Assembly (NCBI GenBank): GCA_029563075.1
Contig: JAKQTN010000025.1
Span: 186,001-250,000 of the forward strand
Direction of reading: 5' to 3'
DNA from: Pseudomonadota bacterium
GTDB taxonomy: Bacteria > Pseudomonadota > Gammaproteobacteria > Burkholderiales > Methylophilaceae
Length of the DNA stretch: 64,000 nt
Part shown: positions 1 to 10,045 of the stretch, in pieces
Layout: the number at the start of each line of letters is the position of its first letter
Numbering within the stretch: the first letter of the stretch is position 1
Position numbers and translations under genes: made by a program
Notes under the pieces: generated by a model
Databases searched by the model: none
What the model saw: only the letters and a program-made list of their open reading frames with translations
What the model was told of the DNA's origin: nothing

Positions 1-9
1 AAACATCGC

Positions 10-1443
10 ATGATCGCATTTGCCGTTACTTCGCTAATATCATTTGGAGCTATTGCAGTGGAGAATCAATCCGAAGAAATCCGAAGCACCTTAAACGACC
101 AGCAAAATGTTGCAGTCACCATTTACAACAGCAATCTGGCCTTGGTGAAAGATACGCGCAAGGTCAAAATCAAGACCGGACTAAATGCGCTTGCGCTGCG
201 TGATGTAAGCGCCCAGATTCGCCCAGAAACCGCCCTGCTGCGCAGCATTAACGCGCCCGGCAGCTTAGTACTATTAGAACAAAATTTCGATTTTGATTTA
301 CTCACGCCACAAAAAATTCTGGAAAAATATGTGGGTAAAACTGTCGGAATCGTGAAAACCAATCCGACAACTGGCGTAGAAACTACGGAACAAGCAACCG
401 TGCTCTCGGCCAATAACGGCGTGGTGCTGAAGGTGGGCAACCGCATCGAAACTGGTTTGCCGGGTCGAATCGTCTATGATGACGTGCCGGCAAATCTGCG
501 TGACCGCCCTACTTTGGTGACGCAAATCAACAACAAAGGGGCAACCGAGCAAACCGTCGAATTGAGCTATCTCAGCGGTGGATTGGGCTGGAAAGCCGAC
601 TATGTGGCTGAACTGAATGATAAGGAAGACAAACTGGACTTGTCCGGCTGGGTTACGCTGACTAATACCAGCGGTGCCAGTTATAAAAACGCCAAGCTGC
701 AATTGGTGGCGGGTGATGTGAATCGCGTGCAGCAGCAAATGCATCCAATGGCAAAAGCGATGCGAGGAGAGGTGATGATGGCCGATGCAGTTGCACCCAT
801 GGCTGAAGAATCGCTATTAGAATACCATTTGTACACCTTAGATCGTCCAACCACGATTGCAGAAAATCAAACCAAGCAGGTTGCACTATTGTCTGCAAGC
901 GGGATTCCTGCACGAAAAGAACTGGTGTTGAAAGGCGCAGACTATTACTACACTGGCCAATATGGCGAAATCGGCACCAAAATGAAAGTTGGCGTTTTTA
1001 TAGAGTTTGATAACAAAGAATCAAGTAAGCTCGGTCTGCCCCTGCCTAAAGGCGTGCTACGTGTCTACAAAAAAGATAGCGCGGGTAATGCGCAATTCGT
1101 GGGCGAAGATAATATCGACCACACCCCGAAAAACGAAAGCGTACGCCTGAAATTAGGTGATGCGTTTGACGTAACCGCCGACAAAAAACAAACAGATTTC
1201 AAGACGCTGCCTCGGCCCAGCAAGGGCAATAGTGCATTCGAAAGTGCATTTGAGCTCACATTGAAAAACGCCAAAAAAGAGAAAGTCACCGTGACCGTAC
1301 AGGAGCCGATAAGCGGAGATTGGAAAATATTGTCTGAAAGCCATCCGCACACTAAAGCCAATAGCCACCTGGCCGTGTGGAAGATTGATGTGCCGGCGGA
1401 AGGCAAAACCACGCTGACATACAGAGCGCAAGTAAAGTATTAA
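10..1443 (+). CDS. DUF4139 domain-containing protein, probably exported
   Basis: The 477-residue product begins with a hydrophobic stretch (MIAFAVTSLISFGAIA) that looks like a signal peptide, followed by a beta-rich body typical of DUF4139 proteins (C-terminal half with WKADYVAELND and a closing LTYRAQVKY strand). No enzyme motif is visible. No stop codon precedes the ATG inside the window and the upstream codons read K-H-R, which would suit the charged n-region of a signal peptide, so the true start may lie just outside the window. The family is known only as an envelope or mucoidy-inhibitor-like group; function is not established. The gene is followed by a dispersed hairpin repeat. Confidence 0.75.
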   Translation: MIAFAVTSLISFGAIAVENQSEEIRSTLNDQQNVAVTIYNSNLALVKDTRKVKIKTGLNALALRDVSAQIRPETALLRSINAPGSLVLLEQNFDFDLLTPQKILEKYVGKTVGIVKTNPTTGVETTEQATVLSANNGVVLKVGNRIETGLPGRIVYDDVPANLRDRPTLVTQINNKGATEQTVELSYLSGGLGWKADYVAELNDKEDKLDLSGWVTLTNTSGASYKNAKLQLVAGDVNRVQQQMHPMAKAMRGEVMMADAVAPMAEESLLEYHLYTLDRPTTIAENQTKQVALLSASGIPARKELVLKGADYYYTGQYGEIGTKMKVGVFIEFDNKESSKLGLPLPKGVLRVYKKDSAGNAQFVGEDNIDHTPKNESVRLKLGDAFDVTADKKQTDFKTLPRPSKGNSAFESAFELTLKNAKKEKVTVTVQEPISGDWKILSESHPHTKANSHLAVWKIDVPAEGKTTLTYRAQVKY

Positions 1444-1469
1444 AATTAGCATTATTCAGATTAAAATAG

Positions 1470-1508
1470 ATGCCCTGTAAGCCGCATGGATATTGGCTTT
1501 CAGGGCAT
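1470..1508 (+). repeat. Dispersed 3'-end hairpin repeat, copy 1
   Basis: A 12-bp stem with one mismatch (GCCCTGTAAGCC / GGCTTTCAGGGC) encloses the loop GCATGGATATT and is followed by TTACTTTTT. Three relatives occur at 27333-27370, 35557-35591 and 36096-36132, two of them inverted. All sit just downstream of genes, so the element probably works as a terminator or REP-like RNA 3' end. Confidence 0.7.
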
Positions 1509-1571
1509 TACTTTTTGTCTTTATGTGCCGACAGGAATGACGGCCTTGGGTGAATTGCGTACAATAGGCGC

Positions 1572-2282
1572 ATGAAGCACGGCTCACTTTATTTAATTCC
1601 CGTCACACTTGGCGGCGATAACATCCACGCGGTGTTGCCGCCCGATGTCGTTGCGATTACTCAAAAATTAGAATATTTTGTGGTAGAAAATGAAAAGTCA
1701 GCACGACAGTTTTTAAGCCTTATCAAGCACACCAAGCCGATTCGTGAACTCAATTTTGCCTTACTCAACGAACATACTGAAGACAAAACCCTGCCCGATT
1801 TACTTAAACCGTTGCTTGCTGGACACGATGTCGGGCTGATGAGTGAGGCCGGTTGCCCTGCGGTAGCAGACCCTGGCGCCAAGTTGGTCGCCCTAGCCCA
1901 CCAGAAATGCATCCGTGTAGCGCCGCTAGTGGGCCCTAGCGCGATTTTATTGGCGCTAATGGCCTCTGGCCTCAACGGGCAGAGTTTCGCGTTTTTAGGC
2001 TATCTGCCAGTGGGTAAGATTGAGCGCACCAGCAAACTTAAAGAAATCGAAAAACGCTCACAAACGCACCACGAGACGCAAATCTTTATCGAAACGCCCT
2101 ACCGCAATATGCAAATGCTGGAAGCGATTTTAAATACATGCCACGCCAACACCCGCGTCTGTATTGCCTCGCATGCCAGTCTTTCGGATGAATTTATTGC
2201 GACAAAAACCGTGAATCAATGGAAACAAAGTGCCCTGCCGGATTTAAACAAAAAACCGACGGTGTTTTTGTTGTTGACTTAA
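1572..2282 (+). CDS. SAM-dependent methyltransferase, RsmI-like (tetrapyrrole methylase fold)
   Basis: The 236-residue product has the tetrapyrrole-methylase layout: an N-terminal LYLIPVTLGG strand-turn, the SEAGCPAVADPGAKLV motif near residues 95-110 that matches the RsmI family (SDAGTPLISDPG type), then VGPSAILLALMASGL and IFIETPYRN. RsmI 2'-O-methylates C1402 of 16S rRNA. This protein is shorter than a typical RsmI (about 280 residues) and differs at the N-terminus, so it fits the shorter RsmI-related paralogues found beside a true RsmI in many proteobacteria; substrate is unassigned. It lies 13 bp upstream of the next gene. Confidence 0.75.
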   Translation: MKHGSLYLIPVTLGGDNIHAVLPPDVVAITQKLEYFVVENEKSARQFLSLIKHTKPIRELNFALLNEHTEDKTLPDLLKPLLAGHDVGLMSEAGCPAVADPGAKLVALAHQKCIRVAPLVGPSAILLALMASGLNGQSFAFLGYLPVGKIERTSKLKEIEKRSQTHHETQIFIETPYRNMQMLEAILNTCHANTRVCIASHASLSDEFIATKTVNQWKQSALPDLNKKPTVFLLLT

Positions 2283-2295
2283 AGAAGGAGCAGAT

Positions 2296-2757
2296 ATGGA
2301 GTTAAAAGATTTTATTCAAGAAACTTTGTCTCAAATTGCAGCAGGAGTTGAAGCTGCGCAAACAGAAGTTCGAGATGCTGGAGGGTTTGTAAATCCAGCT
2401 CATCGCACAGGAAAGCAAGAGGCCGATAAATCCCATTTTGGCGCACTTACTTCAGGTCAAAATATCTTTCTAGTTGACTTTGATGTGACTGTATCTGTTA
2501 TCGAGGCAACAGAGACGGATGGTAGAGCTAAGTTAAATGTCGCAGGCTTTATGAGCTTGGGTACTGGAGGCCAATCAAACGCATCGAGCACAGCAACCAA
2601 CAGAATCAGTTTCAAAGTTCCGCTTGCGATGCCAGTTGATGCAGTATCGGCTGAAGAATTAAAAAAACAAGATGCAGCATTAGCTGAACGCCGCCGCAAA
2701 CAATCAGAAGCAATTCGTCAGCATAACCAACGAAATAGTGGTAGCTGGATGGGCTAG
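2296..2757 (+). CDS. Conserved hypothetical protein, 153 residues
   Basis: I do not recognise a named function. The start ATG follows a good Shine-Dalgarno (AAGGAG, spacing about 5). The N-terminus (MELKDFIQETLSQIAAGVEA) is an amphipathic helix seen at the start of small hypothetical proteins in many bacteria, the middle (about 55-115) is beta-prone and serine/threonine rich, and the C-terminus is a charged helix with AERRRKQSEAIRQH. It has no signal peptide or membrane segment. It converges on rnhB with only 20 bp between the stop codons. Confidence 0.65.
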   Translation: MELKDFIQETLSQIAAGVEAAQTEVRDAGGFVNPAHRTGKQEADKSHFGALTSGQNIFLVDFDVTVSVIEATETDGRAKLNVAGFMSLGTGGQSNASSTATNRISFKVPLAMPVDAVSAEELKKQDAALAERRRKQSEAIRQHNQRNSGSWMG

Positions 2758-2777
2758 GTTTTGTTAATAATCACCAA

Positions 2778-3362
2778 CTAAACCAATAAAACCCTCACCG
2801 GCGCATAACTCAAGCGGTGTTGCGGGCAAATGCCATGTGCCTGCAAAGCCAATAGGTGCGCGGGACTTGGATAGCCTTTGTGTTTTGCAAAACCGTATTG
2901 CGGGTATTGTTTATCCAGTTCGTACAGCTCCGCATCGCGCGCAACTTTGGCGAGAATAGACGCGGCGGAAATGGCTTGCACTTTACTGTCGCCCTTTATG
3001 ATCGCCTCGCACGGCAAGCTGATTTTGGGCGTTTTGTTGCCATCCACCTGAACTAATATTTCACCCATGTGCGGAACCACGTTAAACTGCGCCTGCATGG
3101 CCTCTATGGCGCGCTTCATGGCGAGTAGGCTGGCTTGCAGAATATTGATTTCGTCAATCTCTTGGCAGGTGCAACTGGCAATGCCCCATGCCAGCGCTTT
3201 TTGTTTGATTTCTGCGCTTAAAAAATCGCGTTTCTTTTCGGAGAGTTTTTTTGAGTCAGCCAGGCCGTCAATTGGGTTATTCACATCCAGAATCACCGCT
3301 GCCGCATACACACTGCCTGCCAAGGGGCCGCGCCCTGCTTCATCTACACCACAAATCAGCAT
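2778..3362 (-). CDS. rnhB: Ribonuclease HII
   Basis: RNase HII cuts the RNA strand of RNA-DNA hybrids, including single ribonucleotides in DNA. The 194-residue length is normal and the catalytic signature [12 protein letters not shown] is at residues 5-16, giving the acidic pair D7-E8; further conserved blocks are [10 protein letters not shown] and the [16 protein letters not shown] helix. It is the last gene of the large minus-strand lpx/bam operon, as in many betaproteobacteria, 199 bp after lpxB. Confidence 0.95.
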   Translation of the reverse strand: MLICGVDEAGRGPLAGSVYAAAVILDVNNPIDGLADSKKLSEKKRDFLSAEIKQKALAWGIASCTCQEIDEINILQASLLAMKRAIEAMQAQFNVVPHMGEILVQVDGNKTPKISLPCEAIIKGDSKVQAISAASILAKVARDAELYELDKQYPQYGFAKHKGYPSPAHLLALQAHGICPQHRLSYAPVRVLLV

Positions 3363-3424
3363 CTAAATACTTCCTTGGGGCGCATTGCAGCGATGCGCGG
3401 TTTTTTGGTTTCGGCCGCTACGCT

Positions 3425-3447
3425 TAACATTGGCCTTGCCAATGTTA
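3425..3447. repeat. Perfect hairpin between lpxB and rnhB
   Basis: TAACATTGGC (3425-3434) is perfectly complementary to GCCAATGTTA (3438-3447) around a three-base loop. There is no T-run, so it is not an obvious terminator; it may shape the lpxB-rnhB transcript (processing or stability). Confidence 0.5.
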
Positions 3448-3561
3448 GCCTACACCGCAACTGGCGTTGTCGCAACCTCACTGTACAAGCGCGTACTATC
3501 TCGGTTTCTGCGCTCCGTGTGCCTTGCACTGCATCCCCAATGACGTATTTAGTCCACACTG

Positions 3562-4707
3562 TCATAGATATTGCAACACAACTTCAGCCGCTTTTTCTGC
3601 CGCATCCTGCTTAAGCGCTAGATGCATATTGGTGAACTCCTGCCTGATTTCCTGTAGCTGACCGGCGTCATTGAGTAATTTCATTGTCGTATCGGCCAAA
3701 TTTTGCGGTGTAGCTGCATCCTGCAGCAGTTCCGGCACCACAAATCTGCCTGCCAGAATGTTTGGCAATCCGACATAAGGTAAATAATTCATGCGTTTAA
3801 GTATCCACCAGCTCAAGCGCGGCATGCGGTAGGTAATAACCATCGGCTTCTTCAACAATGCAGCCTCTAACGTGGCCGTGCCAGAGGCGACAATCACGGC
3901 ATCAGCGCCTTCCATTGCATCGTGCGCATGGCCAAACAGCAATTGCATATTCAACTCCTGTTCAGGATGTTGCAGGTAATGCTGATGGATGGCATGTTCA
4001 AAAATCTCACGGGTTTTGCGCGTGATGAGCGGTACCAGGAATTGTGCATTTTCATTTTCTAGGCCGATACGTTGCGCTGTTTTTACAAACAAATCCGCAT
4101 GCTGTTTGACTTCAGACTGGCGGCTGCCAGGCAACATGGCGACAATGAGTGCATTAGGCTCCAGCTTAAGCATCTCACGTGCGGCCTGCTGATCGGGTTT
4201 TAACGGCAATTCATCTGCCAACGGATGTCCCACATAGGTCACAGGCACTTTGGCAGTTTCATACAAAGCGGGCTCAAACGGAAATAGCGCCAGCATGTGT
4301 GACACAGACCGTTTGATTTTGCCCATGCGGCCTCCGCGCCATGCCCAGATGGAGGGGCTGACGTAATGTATGGCAGGGATGCCGCGTTTTTTGAGTTTGC
4401 GTTCCAGCCAGAAATTAAAGTCCGGCGCGTCGATTCCGATAAAAATATCAGGTTTTTCTGCTAATAGCTGTTTGAGCAGGTTACGACGTAACTTGAGCAA
4501 GCCATACAGATGTTTAATCACCTCGATATAACCACGTACAGACAGTTTTTCAATGGGGAATAGCGACTGAGCGCCCTCGCCCATCATTTTCGGGCCCGCA
4601 ATGCCGATGAAAGTTAAATCGTTACGCTGGGCTTTTAGGGCGCGCATCAAATGACACCCCAGCAAGTCTCCCGAGGCCTCCCCGGCCACAATCGCAATTT
4701 TTGGCAT
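3562..4707 (-). CDS. lpxB: Lipid-A-disaccharide synthase
   Basis: LpxB is a peripheral inner-membrane GT19 glycosyltransferase joining UDP-2,3-diacylglucosamine and lipid X to the tetraacyl disaccharide core of lipid A. The 381-residue protein has the family N-terminus PKIAIVAGEASGDLLGCHLM, the SPSIWAWRGGRM block near residue 117 and the SGTATLEAALLKKPMVITYR donor-binding region in the C-terminal half. It sits 8 bp after lpxA in the same operon, so the first and later steps of Raetz pathway lipid A synthesis are co-expressed. Confidence 0.96.
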   Translation of the reverse strand: MPKIAIVAGEASGDLLGCHLMRALKAQRNDLTFIGIAGPKMMGEGAQSLFPIEKLSVRGYIEVIKHLYGLLKLRRNLLKQLLAEKPDIFIGIDAPDFNFWLERKLKKRGIPAIHYVSPSIWAWRGGRMGKIKRSVSHMLALFPFEPALYETAKVPVTYVGHPLADELPLKPDQQAAREMLKLEPNALIVAMLPGSRQSEVKQHADLFVKTAQRIGLENENAQFLVPLITRKTREIFEHAIHQHYLQHPEQELNMQLLFGHAHDAMEGADAVIVASGTATLEAALLKKPMVITYRMPRLSWWILKRMNYLPYVGLPNILAGRFVVPELLQDAATPQNLADTTMKLLNDAGQLQEIRQEFTNMHLALKQDAAEKAAEVVLQYL

Positions 4708-4715
4708 ATCTGGTA

Positions 4716-5495
4716 TTAGCGGACGATGCCGCGAGTTGAAACGGTTAGAAAATCCGTGAGCAATGCTATTTCATTGCAGTTCTTCTGCATGCTTGCCAAT
4801 TCAGCCTTGGCTTCTTCTAATGTTAGGTTATTGCGATACAAGGCTTTGTAGGCGCGCTTGATCTGCAGAATGCTATCGGCACTGAAGCCGCGCCGCTTAA
4901 GGCCTTCAGCGTTGATGCCGTGCGGCTTGGCATCGTAGCCAGCAGCCGTAACGTAAGGTGGAATGTCTTTAAAAACAACAGAATTGACTGCGGTGATGAC
5001 ATGCGCGCCGATTTTACAAAATTGGTGTACGAGCGTGAAGCCGCCCAGAATAACATAGTCATGTACATCCACATGGCCAGCAAGCGATGAATTATTTGCA
5101 AAAATAGTGTTGTTGCCAATGGTGCAATCGTGCGCAATGTGCACATAAGCCATAATCCAGTTGTCGTTACCGATTTTGGTAACCCCTTTATCCTGCACCG
5201 TACCGCGATTAAAGGTACAGAACTCTCTGATGGTATTGTTATCACCGATCTCTAATGTGGTCGGCTCATCTTTGTATTTTTTATCTTGTGGCTGCTCGCC
5301 CAGTGAGGCAAACTGAAAAATCTGGTTATTTTTACCAATGGTGGTTGGGCCTTTTAACACAACGTGGCTTGCAATGCGCGTATCTGCACCCACTTTAACG
5401 CCTGCGCCAATGATGGAATAGGCGCCGATTTCCACGCTGGAATCGAGCTCTGCTTTTGGATCAACAATTGCTGTCGGGTGTATTTTTACAGACAT
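4716..5495 (-). CDS. lpxA: Acyl-ACP--UDP-N-acetylglucosamine O-acyltransferase
   Basis: LpxA carries out the first step of lipid A synthesis, transferring the hydroxyacyl chain to the 3-OH of UDP-GlcNAc in the cytoplasm. The 259-residue protein is a left-handed beta-helix: hexapeptide repeats run through residues 1-190 ([31 protein letters not shown]), with the conserved catalytic-region AHDCTIGNN, and a helical C-terminal domain ([18 protein letters not shown]) that forms the acyl-ACP site. The start ATG ([17 protein letters not shown]) matches the family length. Confidence 0.96.
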   Translation of the reverse strand: MSVKIHPTAIVDPKAELDSSVEIGAYSIIGAGVKVGADTRIASHVVLKGPTTIGKNNQIFQFASLGEQPQDKKYKDEPTTLEIGDNNTIREFCTFNRGTVQDKGVTKIGNDNWIMAYVHIAHDCTIGNNTIFANNSSLAGHVDVHDYVILGGFTLVHQFCKIGAHVITAVNSVVFKDIPPYVTAAGYDAKPHGINAEGLKRRGFSADSILQIKRAYKALYRNNLTLEEAKAELASMQKNCNEIALLTDFLTVSTRGIVR

Positions 5496-5548
5496 TTTAT
5501 TTTTAATTTTTTACTTTAATAAAGCATTTTAATTTATTGTTTTTTATA

Positions 5549-6028
5549 TTATTTTTCTATCGCTTTTAGAATACACATCATGCTTGCTTCGGCAACCACA
5601 TTGCCATCGACCGTGGCAACACCGTTGTATTTCCATATGCCTTTTAGAATGCGGTCTATCTTAACGTTTAAAATGAGCTGGTCGCCAGGCGATACGGGTT
5701 TTTTAAAACGCGCATTATCGATACCGGCAAAATAATACACGGAATCATCAGTGGGCTTGCTGCCCATGGTCTTAAATGACAGTATGGCAGCTGCCTGGGC
5801 CATTGCTTCAACCATCAACACACCCGGCATCACGGGATGATATGGGAAATGCCCCGGAAAGTAGGGCTCATTGACACTGACGTTTTTCAGTGCGGTGATT
5901 TCTTTGCCTATTTCCATCGAAATCACGCGATCTATGAGCACAAAGGGATAGCGGTGCGGGAGGTGGTCAAGGATTTCATGAATATCCATGCTCAGATTTT
6001 CATTCTTAGACGCAGCGGTGTCTGACAT
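5549..6028 (-). CDS. fabZ: 3-hydroxyacyl-ACP dehydratase FabZ
   Basis: FabZ dehydrates beta-hydroxyacyl-ACP in type II fatty acid synthesis and competes with LpxA/LpxD for hydroxyacyl-ACP, hence its location in the lpx cluster. The hot-dog fold is clear: [13 protein letters not shown], then [17 protein letters not shown] with the catalytic His and Glu, then [20 protein letters not shown] chose the ATG giving MSDTAASKN, because GGGGA sits just upstream; a start four codons earlier (6040) is possible. The product is about 159 residues, slightly long at the N-terminus. Confidence 0.94.
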   Translation of the reverse strand: MSDTAASKNENLSMDIHEILDHLPHRYPFVLIDRVISMEIGKEITALKNVSVNEPYFPGHFPYHPVMPGVLMVEAMAQAAAILSFKTMGSKPTDDSVYYFAGIDNARFKKPVSPGDQLILNVKIDRILKGIWKYNGVATVDGNVVAEASMMCILKAIEK

Positions 6029-6042
6029 AATTTTCCCCATCT

Positions 6043-7116
6043 TTAATTTTTAGAGCGTTTGCTTGAGCTCTGTGCACTTAATTGAGCAACAGCTGCTTCC
6101 AAGGTCTTTATTTTATCTGTTAATTGGTTTAAATGGCGAATATTTGCAGCGGTTTTAAGCCATGCGTCATGTTCTTGTGACGGCATTAATGCGGTATAAG
6201 TGCCCGCTTTGCTGATAGAGCGCATCATCATGCTACCAGGTGAGATCGTCACTTGATCTGCAATGCTCAAATGCCCTAAAATCATGGCTGCGCCGCCTAT
6301 TTTGCAATGCCGGCCTATCACTGCGCTGCCTGCAATGCCCACGCACCCCGCAATCACTGTGTGCGCGCCAATACGGCAGTTGTGTGCAATCTGGATAAGA
6401 TTATCCATTTTAACGCCTTCTTCTATCACTGTGTCATCAATCGCACCGCGATCAACAGTCGTATTCGCACCAATATCCACATTGTCATGAATTACGACGC
6501 GGCCTACCTGGGGAATTTTTACCCAATGTTTTGTATTATCTGGCCCAGATTCTTCAGCATAACCAAACCCGTCGTTGCCAATCACACAGCCAGAAAACAG
6601 ATGGCAATGTTTGCCAATCTGGCAGTCATGCTTGATCGTTACATTGGCCTCTAAAATCGTATTATCTGCAATGCTAGAATTGCGCTCGATGACACAGCCA
6701 GCGCCGACAACCACATTGTTGCCAAGCGTGACGTTGGCTTCTATGACTGCGTTGGCACCAATGCTGCAGTTTGCGGGCACCTTGGCGGATGCATCAACAA
6801 CCGCACTTGCATGCCTGCCGGCGGCTGCGACATGTACTGGATTTAACAATGACGATACTCTGGCAAAATAAGCATAAGGATTATCGGTAATGATTTTGGG
6901 CAACCCCGTCAGCGCGGCGTGTTCGGGTCTAATAATCACCGCGCTGGCTGAAGTGTCATTTAACTGCCTGGTGTATTTGGTATCGCTGAAAAAACTAATG
7001 GCGTCAGCTTGCGCCAGCGCCAATGAGCCAACCCTTGCAATCTGAGTTTCTGAATTACCTAATATTGTGCCGCCCAATTGTTCGACGATTTGCTGAATCG
7101 ATAAATAGAAGCTCAT
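6043..7116 (-). CDS. lpxD: UDP-3-O-(3-hydroxyacyl)glucosamine N-acyltransferase
   Basis: LpxD adds the N-linked hydroxyacyl chain in lipid A synthesis. The protein has the N-terminal uridine-binding domain (about 1-95, with [11 protein letters not shown]), a long hexapeptide beta-helix (about 100-300, with [20 protein letters not shown] containing the catalytic-region His) and a C-terminal coiled helix ([20 protein letters not shown]). An upstream TTG at 7122 is possible, but ATG at 7116 ([16 protein letters not shown]) fits better. It lies 14 bp before fabZ. Confidence 0.95.
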   Translation of the reverse strand: MSFYLSIQQIVEQLGGTILGNSETQIARVGSLALAQADAISFFSDTKYTRQLNDTSASAVIIRPEHAALTGLPKIITDNPYAYFARVSSLLNPVHVAAAGRHASAVVDASAKVPANCSIGANAVIEANVTLGNNVVVGAGCVIERNSSIADNTILEANVTIKHDCQIGKHCHLFSGCVIGNDGFGYAEESGPDNTKHWVKIPQVGRVVIHDNVDIGANTTVDRGAIDDTVIEEGVKMDNLIQIAHNCRIGAHTVIAGCVGIAGSAVIGRHCKIGGAAMILGHLSIADQVTISPGSMMMRSISKAGTYTALMPSQEHDAWLKTAANIRHLNQLTDKIKTLEAAVAQLSAQSSSKRSKN

Positions 7117-7148
7117 AAACAATGGTCATACAATTTGTATTTTTTAGC

Positions 7149-7649
7149 CTATTTTTTACCAAGCAGTTTTAACACTTTATCGGTAATATCAATTTTTTTG
7201 CTCGCGTAAGCCACGCCACCATAAACGACCAGATCATATCCTTCTGTTTCAGACACGGTCTGCACAGCTTTGTTAATACGATCTTGCAGGCTGGCGAGTT
7301 CTTCATTTTTACGCAGATTGATATCCTCGCGAAGTTCGCGCTGTTTACGCTGAAATTCGATCTTCAGGTTTGAAGCATCACGCTCTTTGTTACGGCGGTC
7401 AGTCTCGGAAAGCGTTACCCCTTCCTTATCCAGCGCTGCCTCAATATCACGGATTTGCTTCTGCATCCGATCCAGTTCCTGAGAGCGCGGGCTAAACTCG
7501 CGCTCCAGCTTTTTGCCGCTTTCTGCTGTTTGTGGCGCCTCCTGCAGAATCTTATCTACCTGCACATAGCCAACTTTAAGTTCGGCAGCACTTAAATTAA
7601 AGCTCGTGGACAAAGCCAAAAAGCTAGCGATAATTAAAGTTTTTAACAT
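7149..7649 (-). CDS. skp: OmpH/Skp family periplasmic chaperone
   Basis: Skp holds unfolded outer-membrane proteins in the periplasm before the Bam complex inserts them. The ATG at 7649 gives a clean signal peptide (MLKTLIIASFLALSTSFNLSAA) and a 166-residue precursor; the upstream in-frame codons would spoil it, so they are rejected. The mature part starts with the family strand KVGYVQVDKIL and continues as a long charged coiled coil (about 45-125) that forms the tentacles, closing with YGGVAYASKKIDITDKVL. It lies between bamA and lpxD, the usual place. Confidence 0.93.
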   Translation of the reverse strand: MLKTLIIASFLALSTSFNLSAAELKVGYVQVDKILQEAPQTAESGKKLEREFSPRSQELDRMQKQIRDIEAALDKEGVTLSETDRRNKERDASNLKIEFQRKQRELREDINLRKNEELASLQDRINKAVQTVSETEGYDLVVYGGVAYASKKIDITDKVLKLLGKK

Positions 7650-7743
7650 ATGATTCAATTCCAATCTCCTAACCATCCCCGACCACAAGGCTTACCCACC
7701 AATTCTACTATCAATCCAGTCAAACCTATTAAAATAATTATCA

Positions 7744-10041
7744 CTAGAACTGCGACCCAAGCTGGAATTGCAGGGTTTGGGTTTGATCGCCAGACTTCTC
7801 ATTCAGTGCTTTGGCAAATACCAGTTTTAGCGGGCCAAATGGCGAGAACCAGCTTACCCCCACACCTGTTGAGTACCTGAGCTCACCCAAATCGATGCTC
7901 TGGTTATTGCCATAAACGCTACCCGCATCAACGAATGCACTCAGACGAAATTGTGATGAATTTTTAATAAAGGGCACTGGTGCAAACACTTCGGCATTGC
8001 CCACTATACGTGTAGTGCCGCCTACAGAAAAGTCCTGGCCAGTTACTGGATCAAAATCGCGAGGTCCGATAGAGCCATTATCATAACCGCGCACAGAGTT
8101 AACGCCACCAACATAAAAGTTTTTGAAGAACGGATATGCCTTGTTTCCGTAACTGTCAGCATAACCGAATTCACCATTCAGCATAAATGTAAAGTTTTTG
8201 GTGACGTCCTTAAACCAGGCATGCTTATATTCCAGCTTGTAGTATTCCAAATCCAGTACCGGCACCGAAACTTCGGCACTTAACCGCTGCAGCACCCCTT
8301 TGTTTGGAAACAGTGTATTGTCACGGGAATCATGCGTCCAGGCCAATGCCAGCTGCAATGAGTCACTCGAGCATCCTCTGGAGTTTCCGCAGAAATCCAG
8401 ATACTGCTTAGGCCCTTGGCTAGACAATTCTATTTTTGTAAAGTCACCCGTTAATCCTGCCGAGAAAAAATCTTTCTCGCTTAGCGGCAAGCCAAAACGC
8501 ACGCCGGCACCATAAGATTTACTGTTGTATGAACCAATATCCAGAGAGCTGGTATCGACATCGCGTCTATATACATCAAAGCCACGACTGATCCCATCCG
8601 GCGTGAAATAAGGGTCAGTAAACGAGAGCGAATAGGTGGTATTAACCTTGCCTGTATTAACCTGGGCTGCAACGCGGTTGCCTGTGCCCAGGAAGTTTTG
8701 CTGATTCACAGTAACTCCCAGCACAACGCCTTCATTGCTGGACAAGCCCGCACCAAACTGGATGCTGCCCGTCGATTTTTCCACAACATTGATATTAAGG
8801 TCTACCTGGTCGGTAGTGCCGGGAACCGCTGGCGTTTCAACATCAACCGCTTCAAAATATTGCAAACGGTCCAAACGTTCTTTAGAGCGATTGATTTTAT
8901 CACCGGCATACCAGGCAGATTCAAGCTGCCGCATCTCGCGACGCAGCACAGAATCGCGGGTACGGGTATTGCCAGTTAAATTGATACGGCGCACATATAC
9001 GCGTTTGCCTGGATCAACAAAAAATGTAAATGCAGCGGTATGCTCTTGTTTGTTAATTTCCGGAATGGCATTCACATTAGAAAAAGCGTAACCATCATTG
9101 CTCAGTCTGTCGCTGATCGCCTTGCTGGTTTCAGTGACTAACTGCCGGTTGAAAATATCGCCTTTATTTATTTTAATCAGAGGCTTGAGGTCGTCCTCAG
9201 GCACTTGCAGTTCCCCTGCAATTTTCACATCACTGATTGTATATTTTTCACCTTCTGTTACGTTCACGGTAATGAAAATATCCTGCTTATCTGGCGAAAT
9301 AGACACTTGTGTAGAATCAATTGAAAATTCCAGATAACCTTGATTCATGTAAAACGACTTAAGCGTTTCCAGATCCGCAGTGAGTTTTTGCTTGGAATAC
9401 TGATCATCCTTATTCCACCAGCTCATCCAGTTTGGCGTGGTAAGCAAAAACTCCGCGCGCAGATCATCGGTGGTAAAAGCATTGTTGCCGACAATATTGA
9501 TATCGCGAATCTTGGCAACCACACCCTCCTCAATTTCAAAACGCACTGCGACACGGTTGCGCTCCAAAGGTGAAACCACTGTTTTAACCGTGGCACCGTA
9601 TTTGCCTTGTGCTAAGTATTGACGTTTGATTTCCTGCTCAGCACGGTCAAGCTGGGATTTGTCAAAAATCAGACCTTCTGAAATACCGATTTGCTTTAGG
9701 CCTTCGGTCATTTTGTCAGAGGGGAATGATTTGTTGCCGCTAAAATCAATTTTGGCAATGGCAGAGCGTTCCTGCACGGTTACAACCAGCACATCGCCAT
9801 CGGCTTCAATGCGTACATCTTTGAAAAAACCGGTGTTGTAAAGTGATTTAATCGCTTGTGTGGCCTTTTCGTCAGACATCACATCACCAGCCTGTACAGG
9901 CAGGTAGGTAAATATCGTGCCTGCCTCGGTGCGTTGCAAGCCTTCTACGCGGATATCTTTAATCACAAAAGGTTCTATTGCCATTGCATGATGGCTGAAT
10001 AGAGCGACTACAAGCGCTGGAATGTAACGGACTTTAAACAA
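7744..10041 (-). CDS. bamA: Outer membrane protein assembly factor BamA
   Basis: BamA is the essential Omp85 insertase of the outer membrane. The 765-residue precursor has a signal peptide (MFKVRYIPALVVALFSHHAMA), five POTRA domains (about 22-420, starting FVIKDIRVEGLQRTEAGT) and a C-terminal 16-strand barrel ending in the beta-signal-like LQFQLGSQF with a final Phe. The VRGYDNGSIGPRD segment is the conserved VRGF/Y barrel-lid motif. It is placed directly after rseP, 4 bp apart, so protease and insertase are co-transcribed. Confidence 0.97.
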   Translation of the reverse strand: MFKVRYIPALVVALFSHHAMAIEPFVIKDIRVEGLQRTEAGTIFTYLPVQAGDVMSDEKATQAIKSLYNTGFFKDVRIEADGDVLVVTVQERSAIAKIDFSGNKSFPSDKMTEGLKQIGISEGLIFDKSQLDRAEQEIKRQYLAQGKYGATVKTVVSPLERNRVAVRFEIEEGVVAKIRDINIVGNNAFTTDDLRAEFLLTTPNWMSWWNKDDQYSKQKLTADLETLKSFYMNQGYLEFSIDSTQVSISPDKQDIFITVNVTEGEKYTISDVKIAGELQVPEDDLKPLIKINKGDIFNRQLVTETSKAISDRLSNDGYAFSNVNAIPEINKQEHTAAFTFFVDPGKRVYVRRINLTGNTRTRDSVLRREMRQLESAWYAGDKINRSKERLDRLQYFEAVDVETPAVPGTTDQVDLNINVVEKSTGSIQFGAGLSSNEGVVLGVTVNQQNFLGTGNRVAAQVNTGKVNTTYSLSFTDPYFTPDGISRGFDVYRRDVDTSSLDIGSYNSKSYGAGVRFGLPLSEKDFFSAGLTGDFTKIELSSQGPKQYLDFCGNSRGCSSDSLQLALAWTHDSRDNTLFPNKGVLQRLSAEVSVPVLDLEYYKLEYKHAWFKDVTKNFTFMLNGEFGYADSYGNKAYPFFKNFYVGGVNSVRGYDNGSIGPRDFDPVTGQDFSVGGTTRIVGNAEVFAPVPFIKNSSQFRLSAFVDAGSVYGNNQSIDLGELRYSTGVGVSWFSPFGPLKLVFAKALNEKSGDQTQTLQFQLGSQF

Positions 10042-10045
10042 ATTG

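Noticed and set aside
3356-3565. 69-residue reading frame between lpxB and rnhB
   Set aside because: It has no good ribosome binding site, an Arg/Cys-rich composition and spans a perfect hairpin; it reads as non-coding sequence.
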